A stretch of DNA of 64,000 bases, from positions 186,001 to 250,000 of the forward strand of contig NZ_MBTG01000003.1 of the NCBI RefSeq assembly GCF_002027705.1, read 5' to 3'. This DNA is from Paenibacillus ferrarius (GTDB taxonomy: Bacteria > Bacillota > Bacilli > Paenibacillales > NBRC-103111). Position 1 is the first letter of the stretch, and each line of letters begins with the position of its first letter. Below the pieces are notes generated by a model. That model saw only the letters and a list, made by a program, of their open reading frames with translations, made no database searches and was not told the origin of the DNA. The translations under genes and the position numbers were made by a program. Shown one piece after another: positions 9,425 to 17,363 of this stretch.

Positions 9425-10065
9425 TGCTGTCTTATTATCATTTGGAAACACTGCTTCCCCGACTGCTTGCCTTTCTAGTCGCTATGACGCTGCATGATGC
9501 TGCGCACGCGGGAGCAGCTTGGCTGCTCGGAGATCGAACAGCTCGGGAAAGCAAACGATTATCGCTTAACCCCTTGGTCCATTTGGATGCCTTGGGGTTG
9601 GCCATGATTGTTTTTGGGCCGTATGGCTGGTCGAAGAAAATGCCGATTGACGAAGCTAATTTCAAGAAAAGACCCAAACTGTCCAACACACTCGTTTTCC
9701 TGGCGGGTCCTGTTATCAATTTGCTGCTTGCTTTGCTCTTCTGGTGGCTCTATTTCTTCCTTCCTTCCATTTTAGGAGGAACAGCGGAGTCGATAACCGT
9801 GGAACAATGGCGAGTCTATTTGCAATATGGCGTCATCGTTAACATTATGCTTTGTTTCATACATATACTGCCTCTTTATCCGTTGGATGGCTGGTACATC
9901 CTCAAAGGATGGGTGCCAAGCCAAAGGAAAGTCTGGTTTGACAGAAACCAGCGTTACGCACTTATTTTAGTTGTTTTTCTAATGATTACACCTATGGGAC
10001 AATGGCTGCTGGGGCACGTGTATCCGCTCGCCGCGCAGCTGGTTATGCAATTATTTTCAATTTGA
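9424..10065 (+). CDS. Site-2-protease-like (M50 family) membrane protein with HDAAH motif
   Basis: A 213-residue polytopic membrane protein. The architecture fits the YwhC-like branch of M50 intramembrane metalloproteases: an N-terminal membrane helix with the zinc motif region, then NPLVHLD, and a later helix with LPLYPLDG, matching the second zinc ligand motif. The expected HExxH reads HDAAH (residues 24-28), so the general-base glutamate is aspartate. It may be a reduced-activity, altered or inactive protease. It starts inside the ribH stop codon, which suggests translational coupling, and may serve the following scp genes or stand alone functionally. Confidence 0.75.
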   Translation: MLSYYHLETLLPRLLAFLVAMTLHDAAHAGAAWLLGDRTARESKRLSLNPLVHLDALGLAMIVFGPYGWSKKMPIDEANFKKRPKLSNTLVFLAGPVINLLLALLFWWLYFFLPSILGGTAESITVEQWRVYLQYGVIVNIMLCFIHILPLYPLDGWYILKGWVPSQRKVWFDRNQRYALILVVFLMITPMGQWLLGHVYPLAAQLVMQLFSI

Positions 10066-10080
10066 CAAGGGGGAACAGAA

Positions 10081-10872
10081 ATGAAAGTCACCTATAAGTT
10101 AGAAGCTTTTGAAGGCCCCCTTGATCTATTGCTTCATCTTATCGATAAAAATGAACTTGACATTTATAATATTCCTATCAAAGAAATTACAGATCAGTAT
10201 TTAAGTTATGTGCAAGCCATGCAGGAATTAGAGCTCGAAATCACGAGTGAGTTTCTGGTCATGGCTGCAACACTGCTCTCCATTAAGAGTAAAATGCTGC
10301 TGCCTAAACCGCCTGTAATTGAATTTGATGAGTATTTTGATGATATGGAAGATGAGCTTGATCCACGTTCTGAGCTTGTTGCGAAGCTGATTGAGTATCG
10401 CAAATATAAGTCAATTGCGGATATGCTTAGGGATAAAGAGGTTGAGCGCAGTTTAGTTTATACGCGTGAGCCCGAGGATTTAACGCCTTTCCTGCCCCAT
10501 GTTCAGGAGAATCCCGTGGAAGGGCTGGATGTGGCGGATTTGCTCTTCGCTTTTCAGCGGACTTTGAGAAAGCTGGCTAATCGGAATGTTGTTGCAAGAA
10601 TACGCCGCGATGAGATCTCTGTGAAGGATCGTATTCGTGAGGTCGTTGATTTGCTGAAAATACGAGGCGGCAAATTGCTGTTCTCGAAGCTTTTTGATTA
10701 TGAAATGACGCGGGAAGAAATTGTTGTTACGTTTCTAGCCATTCTAGAATTAATGAAAATGAAAAAAGTCGTTTGTCATCAACACAAGCTGTTCGAAGAC
10801 ATCGTGATCCAAGCCAAAGAGGAGGGTTCTGACATTGACACTCAATTTTCCACAGATGAAATCGATTATTGA
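10081..10872 (+). CDS. scpA: Segregation and condensation protein A (kleisin)
   Basis: Kleisin subunit that bridges the SMC heads and binds ScpB in the condensin complex for chromosome segregation. The N-terminal FEGPLDLLLHLI motif and the acidic middle region are typical, and the 263 residues match the family. AAGGGGGAAC lies before the ATG. It overlaps scpB by 38 bases, as is common for this pair. Confidence 0.97.
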   Translation: MKVTYKLEAFEGPLDLLLHLIDKNELDIYNIPIKEITDQYLSYVQAMQELELEITSEFLVMAATLLSIKSKMLLPKPPVIEFDEYFDDMEDELDPRSELVAKLIEYRKYKSIADMLRDKEVERSLVYTREPEDLTPFLPHVQENPVEGLDVADLLFAFQRTLRKLANRNVVARIRRDEISVKDRIREVVDLLKIRGGKLLFSKLFDYEMTREEIVVTFLAILELMKMKKVVCHQHKLFEDIVIQAKEEGSDIDTQFSTDEIDY

Positions 10873-11458
10873 AGGACTGCTCTTTGCCTCAGGTGACGAG
10901 GGCTTAGATGCGAAGCAGCTGGCAGAGGTGATGGAGCTGGATTTGTATCTGGTTCGTGACCTGCTCAAAGATATGAGAACGGAGTTTAAACGCAAAGGAC
11001 GAGGGATCCAAATTGTTGAAGTAGCCGGAGCTTATCAACTGACAACGTTAGCTGAACACGCTCCCTATTTTGAACGACTCGCCTATACACCGTCGCGATC
11101 TTCGCTCTCCCAAGCTGCTTTAGAAACGTTATCCATTGTTGCCTACAAGCAGCCAATTACGCGAGTTGAGATCGAAGAGATCCGCGGCGTAAAATGTGAT
11201 CGCGCACTGGCGACGCTAACTGGGAAAGATTTAATTACCGAGGTGGGACGGGCTGACGCTGTAGGGAGACCGATTTTATATGGCACTTCTAAGGAATTTC
11301 TTGAATATTTCGGCCTTAGCTCCATTCAGGAGCTCCCTGATTCGACCGGCTTTCAAGGCAATTTTGATCTGGAAGAAGAAACTCGCCTGTTATTTGACCG
11401 GCTAGGCGGAGATCAGAAGCAGCTTACTCTTGAAGATGTGAACGAAGAAGCCGAGTAA
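10835..11458 (+). CDS. scpB: Segregation and condensation protein B
   Basis: Winged-helix partner of ScpA in the SMC condensin complex. The internal SQAALETLSIVAYKQPIT and RGVKCDRAL stretches are family signatures. Start taken at TTG 10835, which lies eight bases after AGGAGGG (10820-10826) inside the end of scpA and gives the N-terminal length seen in Bacillus ScpB. ATG 10856 is the alternative but lacks an equally placed ribosome site. Confidence 0.95.
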   Translation: MTLNFPQMKSIIEGLLFASGDEGLDAKQLAEVMELDLYLVRDLLKDMRTEFKRKGRGIQIVEVAGAYQLTTLAEHAPYFERLAYTPSRSSLSQAALETLSIVAYKQPITRVEIEEIRGVKCDRALATLTGKDLITEVGRADAVGRPILYGTSKEFLEYFGLSSIQELPDSTGFQGNFDLEEETRLLFDRLGGDQKQLTLEDVNEEAE

Positions 11459-11504
11459 GAAGATCATCATCAAATGCATTTCATTCCCATTCTAAGAACA
11501 TACT

Positions 11505-11548
11505 AACTCCACTGGCGAGAAGACTTTTTCTTGCATTGGAGTTTTTTT
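11505..11548 (+). terminator. Terminator after scpB
   Basis: AACTCCA pairs with TGGAGTT across an internal arm and ends in seven T, just before the ribosome site of the DUF2953 gene. Confidence 0.75.
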
Positions 11549-11567
11549 GCTGAGGAGGCATATCACT

Positions 11568-12269
11568 TTGTTGTGGATCGGACTTGCTGTACTCATTGTC
11601 ATTATTGCGATTATCGTTGTTCTGATTAGCTTTATTAGAGGAGAGTTCTACTTCTCTCGCGTTCGGGACAACGATACGCTTTCGGTGGAAGTGCGTGCAT
11701 TGTTTGGGATTGTACGTTATCGCTATGTGATTCCCATTATTCAATTCAAAGGATTTGCTCAGGGAATCATGATTAAATCAGAAGTAGTGAACAAAGCAAG
11801 TACTAAGTTGAAAGATGAAACCAAGGATCATATTACCAAAGATAAAGTAATCGCCTACTACAACGAAGTGAAAGTTCTTCTGGAAAATACGCTGCAATTG
11901 TATAGCTGGATGAAACAAACGCTTGCTCGAGTGGAATGTACGGAGCTGAAATGGATTACGCGAGTAGGAGTCGGCGATGCGCCAGAAACAGCCATAACAA
12001 CAGGGGCCATTTGGGGGATTAAATCAACCCTGCTTGGCTTTACCATTCGGTATGTGAAACTGATGACGAAGCCGCGGGTGGATGTCATTCCGCAATATAA
12101 TCAAAAACAGTTCTCGACTGAATTCCGCCTTGCCGGTCGGATTCGTGTATGGTTTGCCTTATTTGCCGGCGTACGACTGCTAGTTCGCGCGGCAAAAGTT
12201 AAAGGCGGTCTTCGTACTTGGATTCAACTAGCGCTGAAGACCAGATCTAGGGTTAAAACGGCATCTTGA
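11568..12269 (+). CDS. DUF2953-family membrane-anchored protein
   Basis: One N-terminal hydrophobic segment is followed by a basic soluble part with a helical middle. The pattern fits DUF2953 proteins, widespread in spore formers and often found next to gerW (ytfJ), as here. GAGGAGG at 11552-11558 points to TTG 11568 (233 residues) rather than upstream starts. No catalytic motif is visible. Its pairing with gerW suggests a sporulation role, which is inference. Confidence 0.75.
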   Translation: MLWIGLAVLIVIIAIIVVLISFIRGEFYFSRVRDNDTLSVEVRALFGIVRYRYVIPIIQFKGFAQGIMIKSEVVNKASTKLKDETKDHITKDKVIAYYNEVKVLLENTLQLYSWMKQTLARVECTELKWITRVGVGDAPETAITTGAIWGIKSTLLGFTIRYVKLMTKPRVDVIPQYNQKQFSTEFRLAGRIRVWFALFAGVRLLVRAAKVKGGLRTWIQLALKTRSRVKTAS

Positions 12270-12385
12270 TGTGTACATAACGATATTCCACTAAGGGCAT
12301 TCTAAAAAAGAACCAATATTGGTCTTTGATGCTTGCGTTTCCGATGTCAGTTTACTGGCTAAAATCGCTAAGGAGGAATACGATT

Positions 12386-12886
12386 ATGTCCGAACATCCA
12401 ATTCAAGGCCTCATGAAAGTCGCCATGGAAAACATTAAAGAGATGGTTGACGTGAACACGATTGTCGGTGACCCGGTCGAGACGCCGGACGGCAGTGTCA
12501 TCATGCCGATATCGAAAGTAGGATTCGGTTTTGCTGCCGGAGGCAGTGAGTTCATGACCGATTCTGAAATCGAAATCGAAGGCGGCTCGATGAACAAAAG
12601 CGATGCCCTGAATGCGAAAGTTTCGCTTCCTTTCGGAGGCGGCAGCGGCGGCGGGGTATCCATTACGCCAATTGCTTTCCTCGTTGTAGGGAAAAATGGG
12701 GTAAAGGTTGTGCCTCTTGACAACCAAACGCATATTCTCGAGCGTCTAATTGATTCTGCGCCGCAAGTTGTGGACAGAATTCAAAGCATGATTAAAGGCA
12801 TGAGTTCCAAAGCCCCGGGCGGCGCAGTGGGCGCCAACGGAAGCAACAATGTAACGAACATTGAGAATCAAAATTTCATTGTGTAA
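12386..12886 (+). CDS. gerW: GerW (YtfJ) sporulation protein
   Basis: A 166-residue protein with the family pattern PIQGLMKVAMENIKEM, a GDPVETPDG turn, a glycine-rich GFGFAAGG segment and a second GGGSGGG loop. In Bacillus GerW is needed for normal spore germination. Start set at ATG 12386 after AAGGAGG; the longer upstream frame has no ribosome site. The glycine and asparagine rich tail is variable in the family. A strong terminator follows. Confidence 0.92.
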   Translation: MSEHPIQGLMKVAMENIKEMVDVNTIVGDPVETPDGSVIMPISKVGFGFAAGGSEFMTDSEIEIEGGSMNKSDALNAKVSLPFGGGSGGGVSITPIAFLVVGKNGVKVVPLDNQTHILERLIDSAPQVVDRIQSMIKGMSSKAPGGAVGANGSNNVTNIENQNFIV

Positions 12887-12904
12887 CAGATCGGCCTTCG
12901 TTGC

Positions 12905-12931
12905 AGCTGTCCTTTGTGGACAGCTTTTTTT
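12905..12931 (+). terminator. Rho-independent terminator after gerW
   Basis: AGCTGTCC and GGACAGCT form a perfect 8-bp stem with loop TTTGT, followed by a T-run. Confidence 0.93.
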
Positions 12932-13100
12932 GTATTTTTTAAACTGGCCGTTCTGCGTATGATCTTCTTTTATGCGTATGACTATAGCTGTCTGGATCTA
13001 TTTAGCTGTTACGGGTTCTGATAATTTCTTGATGAGCTTCTGAACTTTCTACTTTCTACTTTCTCTGACTCTAGCTCTAGCTCGAGTTGCTTTCTCTAAA

Positions 13101-13283
13101 CCTGCAATTATGCATCTTTTTTGCTCTTGGAATAGCCGCAACGAGTAAATTCCTGCGTTTGTGCAGGTTTTTGAGGCTTATTGTGGATGAGCGGCTTAAA
13201 AAGATAAAAATGCCTGCACAATTGCAGGCATTTCCTCTTTTTAAGCGAATTCGCCCGGAAATTCCTGTATTTTCGCAGGCTTT
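13101..13283. repeat. Four-palindrome array, family M, copy 2
   Basis: Modules of the type CCTGCRnnnnTGCAGG begin at 13101, 13152, 13213 and 13264 (steps 51, 61 and 51 bp). Each matches its counterpart in copy 1 at 2716-2898: module 1 CCTGCAATTATGCATC, module 2 AAATTCCTGCGTTTGTGCAG, module 3 CCTGCACAATTGCAGG and module 4 AAATTCCTGTATTTTCGCAG. The spacer sequences have diverged more than the modules. Confidence 0.85.
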
Positions 13284-13299
13284 TACTTTGGGGTGAACT

Positions 13300-13362
13300 G
13301 ATCTGAACTGAACTATCTGATCTGAACTGAACTATCTGATCTGAACTGAACTATCTGATCTG
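13300..13362. repeat. 19-bp tandem repeat, 3.3 copies
   Basis: The unit GATCTGAACTGAACTATCT is repeated exactly three times (13300-13318, 13319-13337, 13338-13356) and a fourth copy breaks off after six bases. It looks like a recent slippage expansion. Confidence 0.97.
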
Positions 13363-13480
13363 GAAGCCCCTTTCATCCCACGTGGAATTATAAAGTGATC
13401 AACCCTATCATCCGATGCTTACATGCTAAATTTGGCTTATGGGACAGCCTCATAATTCTGGATAAAGATGAGGTTTGACA

Positions 13481-13510
13481 GCCGACGTGTGACCGAGCAC
13501 CGCACGCCGG
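13481..13510. repeat. GC-rich 30-mer repeat, copy A
   Basis: The 30-mer beginning GCCGACGTGTGACCGAGCAC and ending in CGCACGCCGG recurs at 13692-13721 with one visible difference (A to G). It is GC-rich in an AT-rich surrounding. Confidence 0.9.
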
Positions 13511-13691
13511 GAGGCGCACGCAGTGCAAAGATATATTCCTCCCATGGACAAAAGTATGGGTTTACACGCTAAAGGACCGTCAGGATGTTTTTCCTGACGG
13601 TTATTCTTACTTACGGTCAGGAGAAGACCGAGAGGTTACACCCCTTTCTAATGTGCGCAAATGAATGGAAAGCAGGGGAACCCCCTCTTTT

Positions 13692-13721
13692 GCCGACGTG
13701 TGACCGAGCACCGCGCGCCGG
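13692..13721. repeat. GC-rich 30-mer repeat, copy B
   Basis: Direct repeat of copy A, 211 bp downstream in the same orientation, ending CGCGCGCCGG. The flanks of the two copies are unrelated, so the unit itself is short. Confidence 0.9.
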
Positions 13722-13747
13722 TTGAGTAGGGATGAAGTGAAGGCTGA

Positions 13748-13940
13748 TTTCATTGGATTAATTCCATTGCAAGCTAGTTTGGAAAGCCTGAAGTATCGGT
13801 TTCATTGGAAAAACTCCAATGGATAATCCGACAAGCAGGCATCTTTGAGATTGAATGGAATTTTCATTGGATTATTTCCAGTGAAAGCTTGCATTCACCC
13901 CTTGGAAGGCTGGTTTCATTGTACAAATTCCAATGAGAAG
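13748..13940. repeat. Four-palindrome array, family N
   Basis: Four 19-bp palindromes of the type CATTGGAnnnnnTCCAATG, each preceded by TTT, begin at 13748, 13800, 13862 and 13914 (steps 52, 62 and 52 bp). Module 2 has perfect 7-bp arms; the others differ by one mismatch. Its sequence is unrelated to family M but the spacing is almost the same. Confidence 0.85.
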
Positions 13941-14022
13941 ATAACTACCTGCATCCGCAACGTATTAGAATGAAATTTCGCCCCATACAACCCGTTCTTT
14001 CAACAAAGGAAGACAAGTCTTG

Positions 14023-14051
14023 GACATATCCCCAATCTGCAAGCATATACT
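14023..14051 (+). promoter_or_regulatory. Candidate sigma-E promoter of dacB-spmA-spmB
   Basis: GACATATC, 13 bases, then CATATACT resembles the sigma-E consensus (GKCATATT, CATACAHT) and lies about 57 bases before dacB. In Bacillus dacB is transcribed by mother-cell sigma-E. The spacing equals that of the spoIVA candidate. Confidence 0.55.
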
Positions 14052-14107
14052 TGTACAAAGTTTTGTGTTGGTGGTGGGTACAAGTTCTTTGGTCTAGGGG
14101 GAAAACC

Positions 14108-15301
14108 ATGAAGAAAAAAGTCCGGTTCATCTTATTGTGCAGCACACTGGTTGGTTTGCTGCTCGCTCCACTGGCACAAGTGGAAGCAGCACCGCCTGGC
14201 ATCCATACGAATGCGGTTGGCGCTTCCTTGATTGATGTGGAGTCGGGGCGTATCCTCTATAGTCAAAAAGGGGACACGCCCATGCGAATTGCTAGTCTAA
14301 CGAAAATTATGACGGCCATTATTGCCATTGAACAGGGGAATTTGAACGATAAGGTAAAAGTGAGCAAAAATGCCTTTGGCAAGGAAGGCTCGTCGATTTA
14401 CTTGAAGCTGGGCGAAGAGATGAGGCTCCATGACATGCTTTATGGTTTGATGCTGCGCTCCGGCAATGATGCAGCAACTGCTATTGCTGAGCATATTGGG
14501 GGCAGCATAGACGGCTTCGTATACCTTATGAATGAGAAAGCAAAGATGCTGGGCATGGATCATTCGCATTTCACAAACCCTTCTGGCTTGGATGAGGGGG
14601 AAGGTCACCGCTCCAGCCCGAACGATATGGCGAAGCTGACGGCTTACGCTTTGAAAAACAGCGTGTTCCAGGATATTGTATCCACGAAGCTGAAGAAAGT
14701 GCCGAATCCGAATGAGGCATGGGATTACTCGTGGCTGAACAAAAACAAAATGCTGAGCCTGTTCGAAGGAGCAGACGGTGTCAAAACCGGTTACACGAAG
14801 CTGGCCAAGCGTTGTCTTGTCTCTTCGGCTACGAAAGATGGGCATCAACTGGCGGTAGTTACGCTGAACGATCCGGATGATTGGGGCGATCATGCACGTT
14901 TGCTGCAATATGGCTTTACGTATTATCCTCTGCAAACCATCGTTAGAAAAGGGGACGCGGTTGAAGGGACAACGGACGTTGTCTCCAGAAATTTTTCTTA
15001 TCCATTGGCTGAAGGTGAAGCGGCATTGGTGAAGCGCAAAGTGACGCTGGCTGATCCAGCAACGACTTCCTATCGGTTAGGCGAACGAGGTACGCTGCAA
15101 ATATCATTGAAAGACGCCATTATTGGGACGATACCGCTTTATGAGAAGACAAGTCCACTGCTGCAATCAGCCAGTCAATCTACCTTCTCCTTCCAACAAG
15201 GAGAAGCTTACAAGGAAACGCTGCTTTCCCACTATGGCTATGTGTTCAGAGTATTAGTCAGGGAATTGTTTATGATTTCTGAATCGGAGTGGGCAGATTA
15301 G
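14108..15301 (+). CDS. dacB: Sporulation D-alanyl-D-alanine carboxypeptidase (PBP5*-like)
   Basis: Removes the terminal D-alanine from peptidoglycan pentapeptides and, in sporulation, sets cortex cross-linking. From ATG 14108 (after TAGGGGG) the protein has 397 residues: a signal peptide ending near VEAA at residue 28, then the serine-acyl-transferase motifs S63-L-T-K66, S118-G-N120 and K226-T-G228, then a C-terminal beta-rich domain and a terminal hydrophobic, probably amphipathic anchor. The upstream extension of the frame lacks a ribosome site. Position before spmA-spmB identifies it as the DacB rather than DacA or DacF type. Confidence 0.93.
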   Translation: MKKKVRFILLCSTLVGLLLAPLAQVEAAPPGIHTNAVGASLIDVESGRILYSQKGDTPMRIASLTKIMTAIIAIEQGNLNDKVKVSKNAFGKEGSSIYLKLGEEMRLHDMLYGLMLRSGNDAATAIAEHIGGSIDGFVYLMNEKAKMLGMDHSHFTNPSGLDEGEGHRSSPNDMAKLTAYALKNSVFQDIVSTKLKKVPNPNEAWDYSWLNKNKMLSLFEGADGVKTGYTKLAKRCLVSSATKDGHQLAVVTLNDPDDWGDHARLLQYGFTYYPLQTIVRKGDAVEGTTDVVSRNFSYPLAEGEAALVKRKVTLADPATTSYRLGERGTLQISLKDAIIGTIPLYEKTSPLLQSASQSTFSFQQGEAYKETLLSHYGYVFRVLVRELFMISESEWAD

Positions 15302-15313
15302 GGGGACATAGCC

Positions 15314-15913
15314 ATGGTGAATTGGATCTGGTTATTTTTTATAGTGGTGGGATTTGCAGTAGCCGCATTAAACGGGAATATTGAGGCCGTTACGCAAGCC
15401 GCATTTGATGGGGCTAAAAGTGGGGTTACGGTTTGCTTTGGATTGATCAGTGTGCTTGTGTTTTGGATGGGGATGATGAGAATAGCGGAGGATGCCGGCA
15501 TTCTAAGCAAAATCGCCAGGCTTCTGCAGCCGGCTATCCGCTTCTTATTCCCGAGTGTTCCGAAAAACCATCCGGCAATCGGTTATATTATGTCGAATAT
15601 GAGCGCCAACATTCTGGGGCTTGGGAATGCTGCTACCCCGATGGGCATTAAAGCTATGCAAGAGCTGCAAAAGCTTAATCCCGACAAAGAAACAGCAAGT
15701 ACAGCGATGTGTACGCTGCTCGCGCTAAACACGTCTAGCGTAACCTTAATTCCGACGACATTAATTGCTATTCGGATGAATTACAATTCAGTCAATCCAG
15801 CGGAAATCGTAGGAACGACGCTGATTGCAACCATCATCTCTACCGCTGCAGCGATTGTTGTAGACCGTTGGTACCGCAGGTCTCGCTCGCCAATTCCTCC
15901 GCTGAAAGGATGA
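15314..15913 (+). CDS. spmA: Spore maturation protein A
   Basis: Polytopic membrane protein of the nucleoside-recognition (Gate) superfamily that, with SpmB, is needed for spore core dehydration and heat resistance. The 199 residues include a conserved GxxGLGNAATPMGIKAM-like segment and several membrane helices. It lies 12 bases after dacB and 6 bases before spmB, in the conserved three-gene operon. Confidence 0.95.
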   Translation: MVNWIWLFFIVVGFAVAALNGNIEAVTQAAFDGAKSGVTVCFGLISVLVFWMGMMRIAEDAGILSKIARLLQPAIRFLFPSVPKNHPAIGYIMSNMSANILGLGNAATPMGIKAMQELQKLNPDKETASTAMCTLLALNTSSVTLIPTTLIAIRMNYNSVNPAEIVGTTLIATIISTAAAIVVDRWYRRSRSPIPPLKG

Positions 15914-15919
15914 TGTCAA

Positions 15920-16453
15920 GTGTATGCCCTTGTTTCTCTCATCTCTGCTTGGGCCATCCCCATTATGATTGTGTTTATTCCTTTATATGCGGCCTACAAA
16001 AAAGTGCCTGTTTACGAATCGTTCGTCGACGGCGCCAAAGAAGGCTTTGATACAGCCATCAAAATCATTCCCCATCTCGTAGGCATGATGGTGGCGATCT
16101 CCGTGTTTCGAGCTTCGGGGGCGATGGATTTACTGCTCGGCTGGATGCATCCTTTGTTTGATCGCCTGGGCGTTCCAACTGAAGTGCTGCCCTTAGCTAT
16201 TCTGCGTCCAATAACGGGAGCGGGCTCTTTAGCCTTTACCACGGATCTCATCGAGCAGTTTGGCCCGGATTCAATGATTGGACGCATAGCTTCAACCGTG
16301 CAGGGGAGCACAGATACGACTCTCTATGTGATAACGGTTTATTTTGGGGCTATTGGAATTCGTAAAGCCAGCTATGCGTTGAAAGTAGGCTTAATCTCGG
16401 ATCTTGTTGGCTTTGTTGCCTCCATTGTTATCTGTTATATGGTATTTGTTTAA
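15920..16453 (+). CDS. spmB: Spore maturation protein B
   Basis: Partner of SpmA; 177 residues, also a Gate-domain membrane protein, with the KVPVYESFVDGAKEG and GAGSLAFTTD segments typical of SpmB. It starts at GTG 15920 after AAAGGA. Last gene of the dacB-spmA-spmB unit. Confidence 0.95.
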   Translation: MYALVSLISAWAIPIMIVFIPLYAAYKKVPVYESFVDGAKEGFDTAIKIIPHLVGMMVAISVFRASGAMDLLLGWMHPLFDRLGVPTEVLPLAILRPITGAGSLAFTTDLIEQFGPDSMIGRIASTVQGSTDTTLYVITVYFGAIGIRKASYALKVGLISDLVGFVASIVICYMVFV

Positions 16454-16533
16454 AAGATGTCGCATAGATTATCCCTCTGCTCTTGAGATTTAGAGGTAAG
16501 TCCGTTATCATTAGCTTGAGGTGAAAGCGGATC

Positions 16534-17280
16534 ATGGAAAGACTGCAAAAAGTATTGGCTGAAGCGGGAATAGCTTCCCGACGGAAATGTGAAGAAATTA
16601 TTACAGCCGGACGAGTTCAAGTGAACGGCGAAGTCGTCACTACGCTTGGCGTGAAAGTGAACACGGACGAAGATGAAATTAAGGTGGATGGGCGTACCAT
16701 CGGCCAACAGAAGAAAATCTACGTGATCTTGAATAAGCCCAAGGGCGTTATTACAAGTGCAACGGACCCAGAAGGACGCAAGGTTGTAACCGACTATCTG
16801 CCTGGGATCAGAGAACGCGTTTATCCGGTCGGACGACTGGATTATGATACGGAAGGCTTACTGATTTTAACAAATGACGGCGAATTTGCGCATTTGCTTA
16901 CGCATCCGAAGCATCATGTACCTAAAACTTATCAAGCTACAGTCAAAGGCGTTCCGCACGGCACGTTATTAGACAAGCTAAAAATGGGCATACAGTTAGA
17001 GGATGGACTTACGGCACCGGCCGAAGTCGAGTACGCGGACGTGAATATGGAGAAGAATGAGTCCATTATTACGATCACGATCTACGAAGGCAGGAATCGA
17101 CAAGTCAGACGGATGTTCGAGGCGATTTCCTTTCCCGTTATCAAATTAAAACGCATCAAATTTGGTCCAATCTTTTTGACTGGCTTGCCAAGAGCGAAGT
17201 ATCGCCACTTGACGCCCAAAGAGGTTGAAGAGCTTAGGAACGAGGCTCTCACGACACATAACGTTCAAAAAGGCCAATAA
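16534..17280 (+). CDS. rluB: Ribosomal large subunit pseudouridine synthase B
   Basis: Makes a pseudouridine in 23S rRNA. An N-terminal S4 RNA-binding domain (MERLQKVLAEAGIASRR) is followed by the RsuA/RluB catalytic domain with aspartate in GRLDYDTEGLL. Length 248 residues. TTGAGGTGAAAG precedes the ATG. Its stop codon lies inside the stem of its terminator. In Bacillus the same gene (ypuL) links spmB and resA. Confidence 0.96.
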   Translation: MERLQKVLAEAGIASRRKCEEIITAGRVQVNGEVVTTLGVKVNTDEDEIKVDGRTIGQQKKIYVILNKPKGVITSATDPEGRKVVTDYLPGIRERVYPVGRLDYDTEGLLILTNDGEFAHLLTHPKHHVPKTYQATVKGVPHGTLLDKLKMGIQLEDGLTAPAEVEYADVNMEKNESIITITIYEGRNRQVRRMFEAISFPVIKLKRIKFGPIFLTGLPRAKYRHLTPKEVEELRNEALTTHNVQKGQ

Positions 17281-17296
17281 GAATTGGCCTTCTTTT
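17270..17296 (+). terminator. Rho-independent terminator overlapping the rluB stop
   Basis: AAGGCCAAT and ATTGGCCTT form a perfect 9-bp stem with loop AAGA, followed by CTTTT. The 5' arm contains the last rluB codons and the stop codon. Confidence 0.88.
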
Positions 17297-17363
17297 CGTT
17301 ATAATAAAGGTATTACCCAGTTAGGAACTACTAACATTGTCGAAAAAGCGAAGGTGATAAATT

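Larger units (their letters stand above)
12932..14022. other. Gene-free, repeat-packed block between gerW and dacB
   Basis: About 1.1 kb with no supportable gene. In order it holds a family-M palindrome array, a 19-bp tandem repeat, two copies of a GC-rich 30-mer, a 10-bp-stem hairpin at 13576-13601 (ACCGTCAGGA/TCCTGACGGT, not followed by a T-run) and a family-N palindrome array. Simple CT-rich sequence fills 13040-13095. The short ORFs crossing it do not keep register through the repeats. Confidence 0.75.

Noticed and set aside
13087-13296. 69-residue ORF through the family-M array
   Set aside because: The peptide similarity to the ORF at 2759-2950 comes from repeated DNA modules; spacing of 61 and 49 bp breaks the frame between modules and no ribosome site is seen.
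2716-13940. CRISPR array
   Set aside because: The repeats are short palindromes in sets of only four with alternating 51/61 steps and low identity; no cas gene is present.
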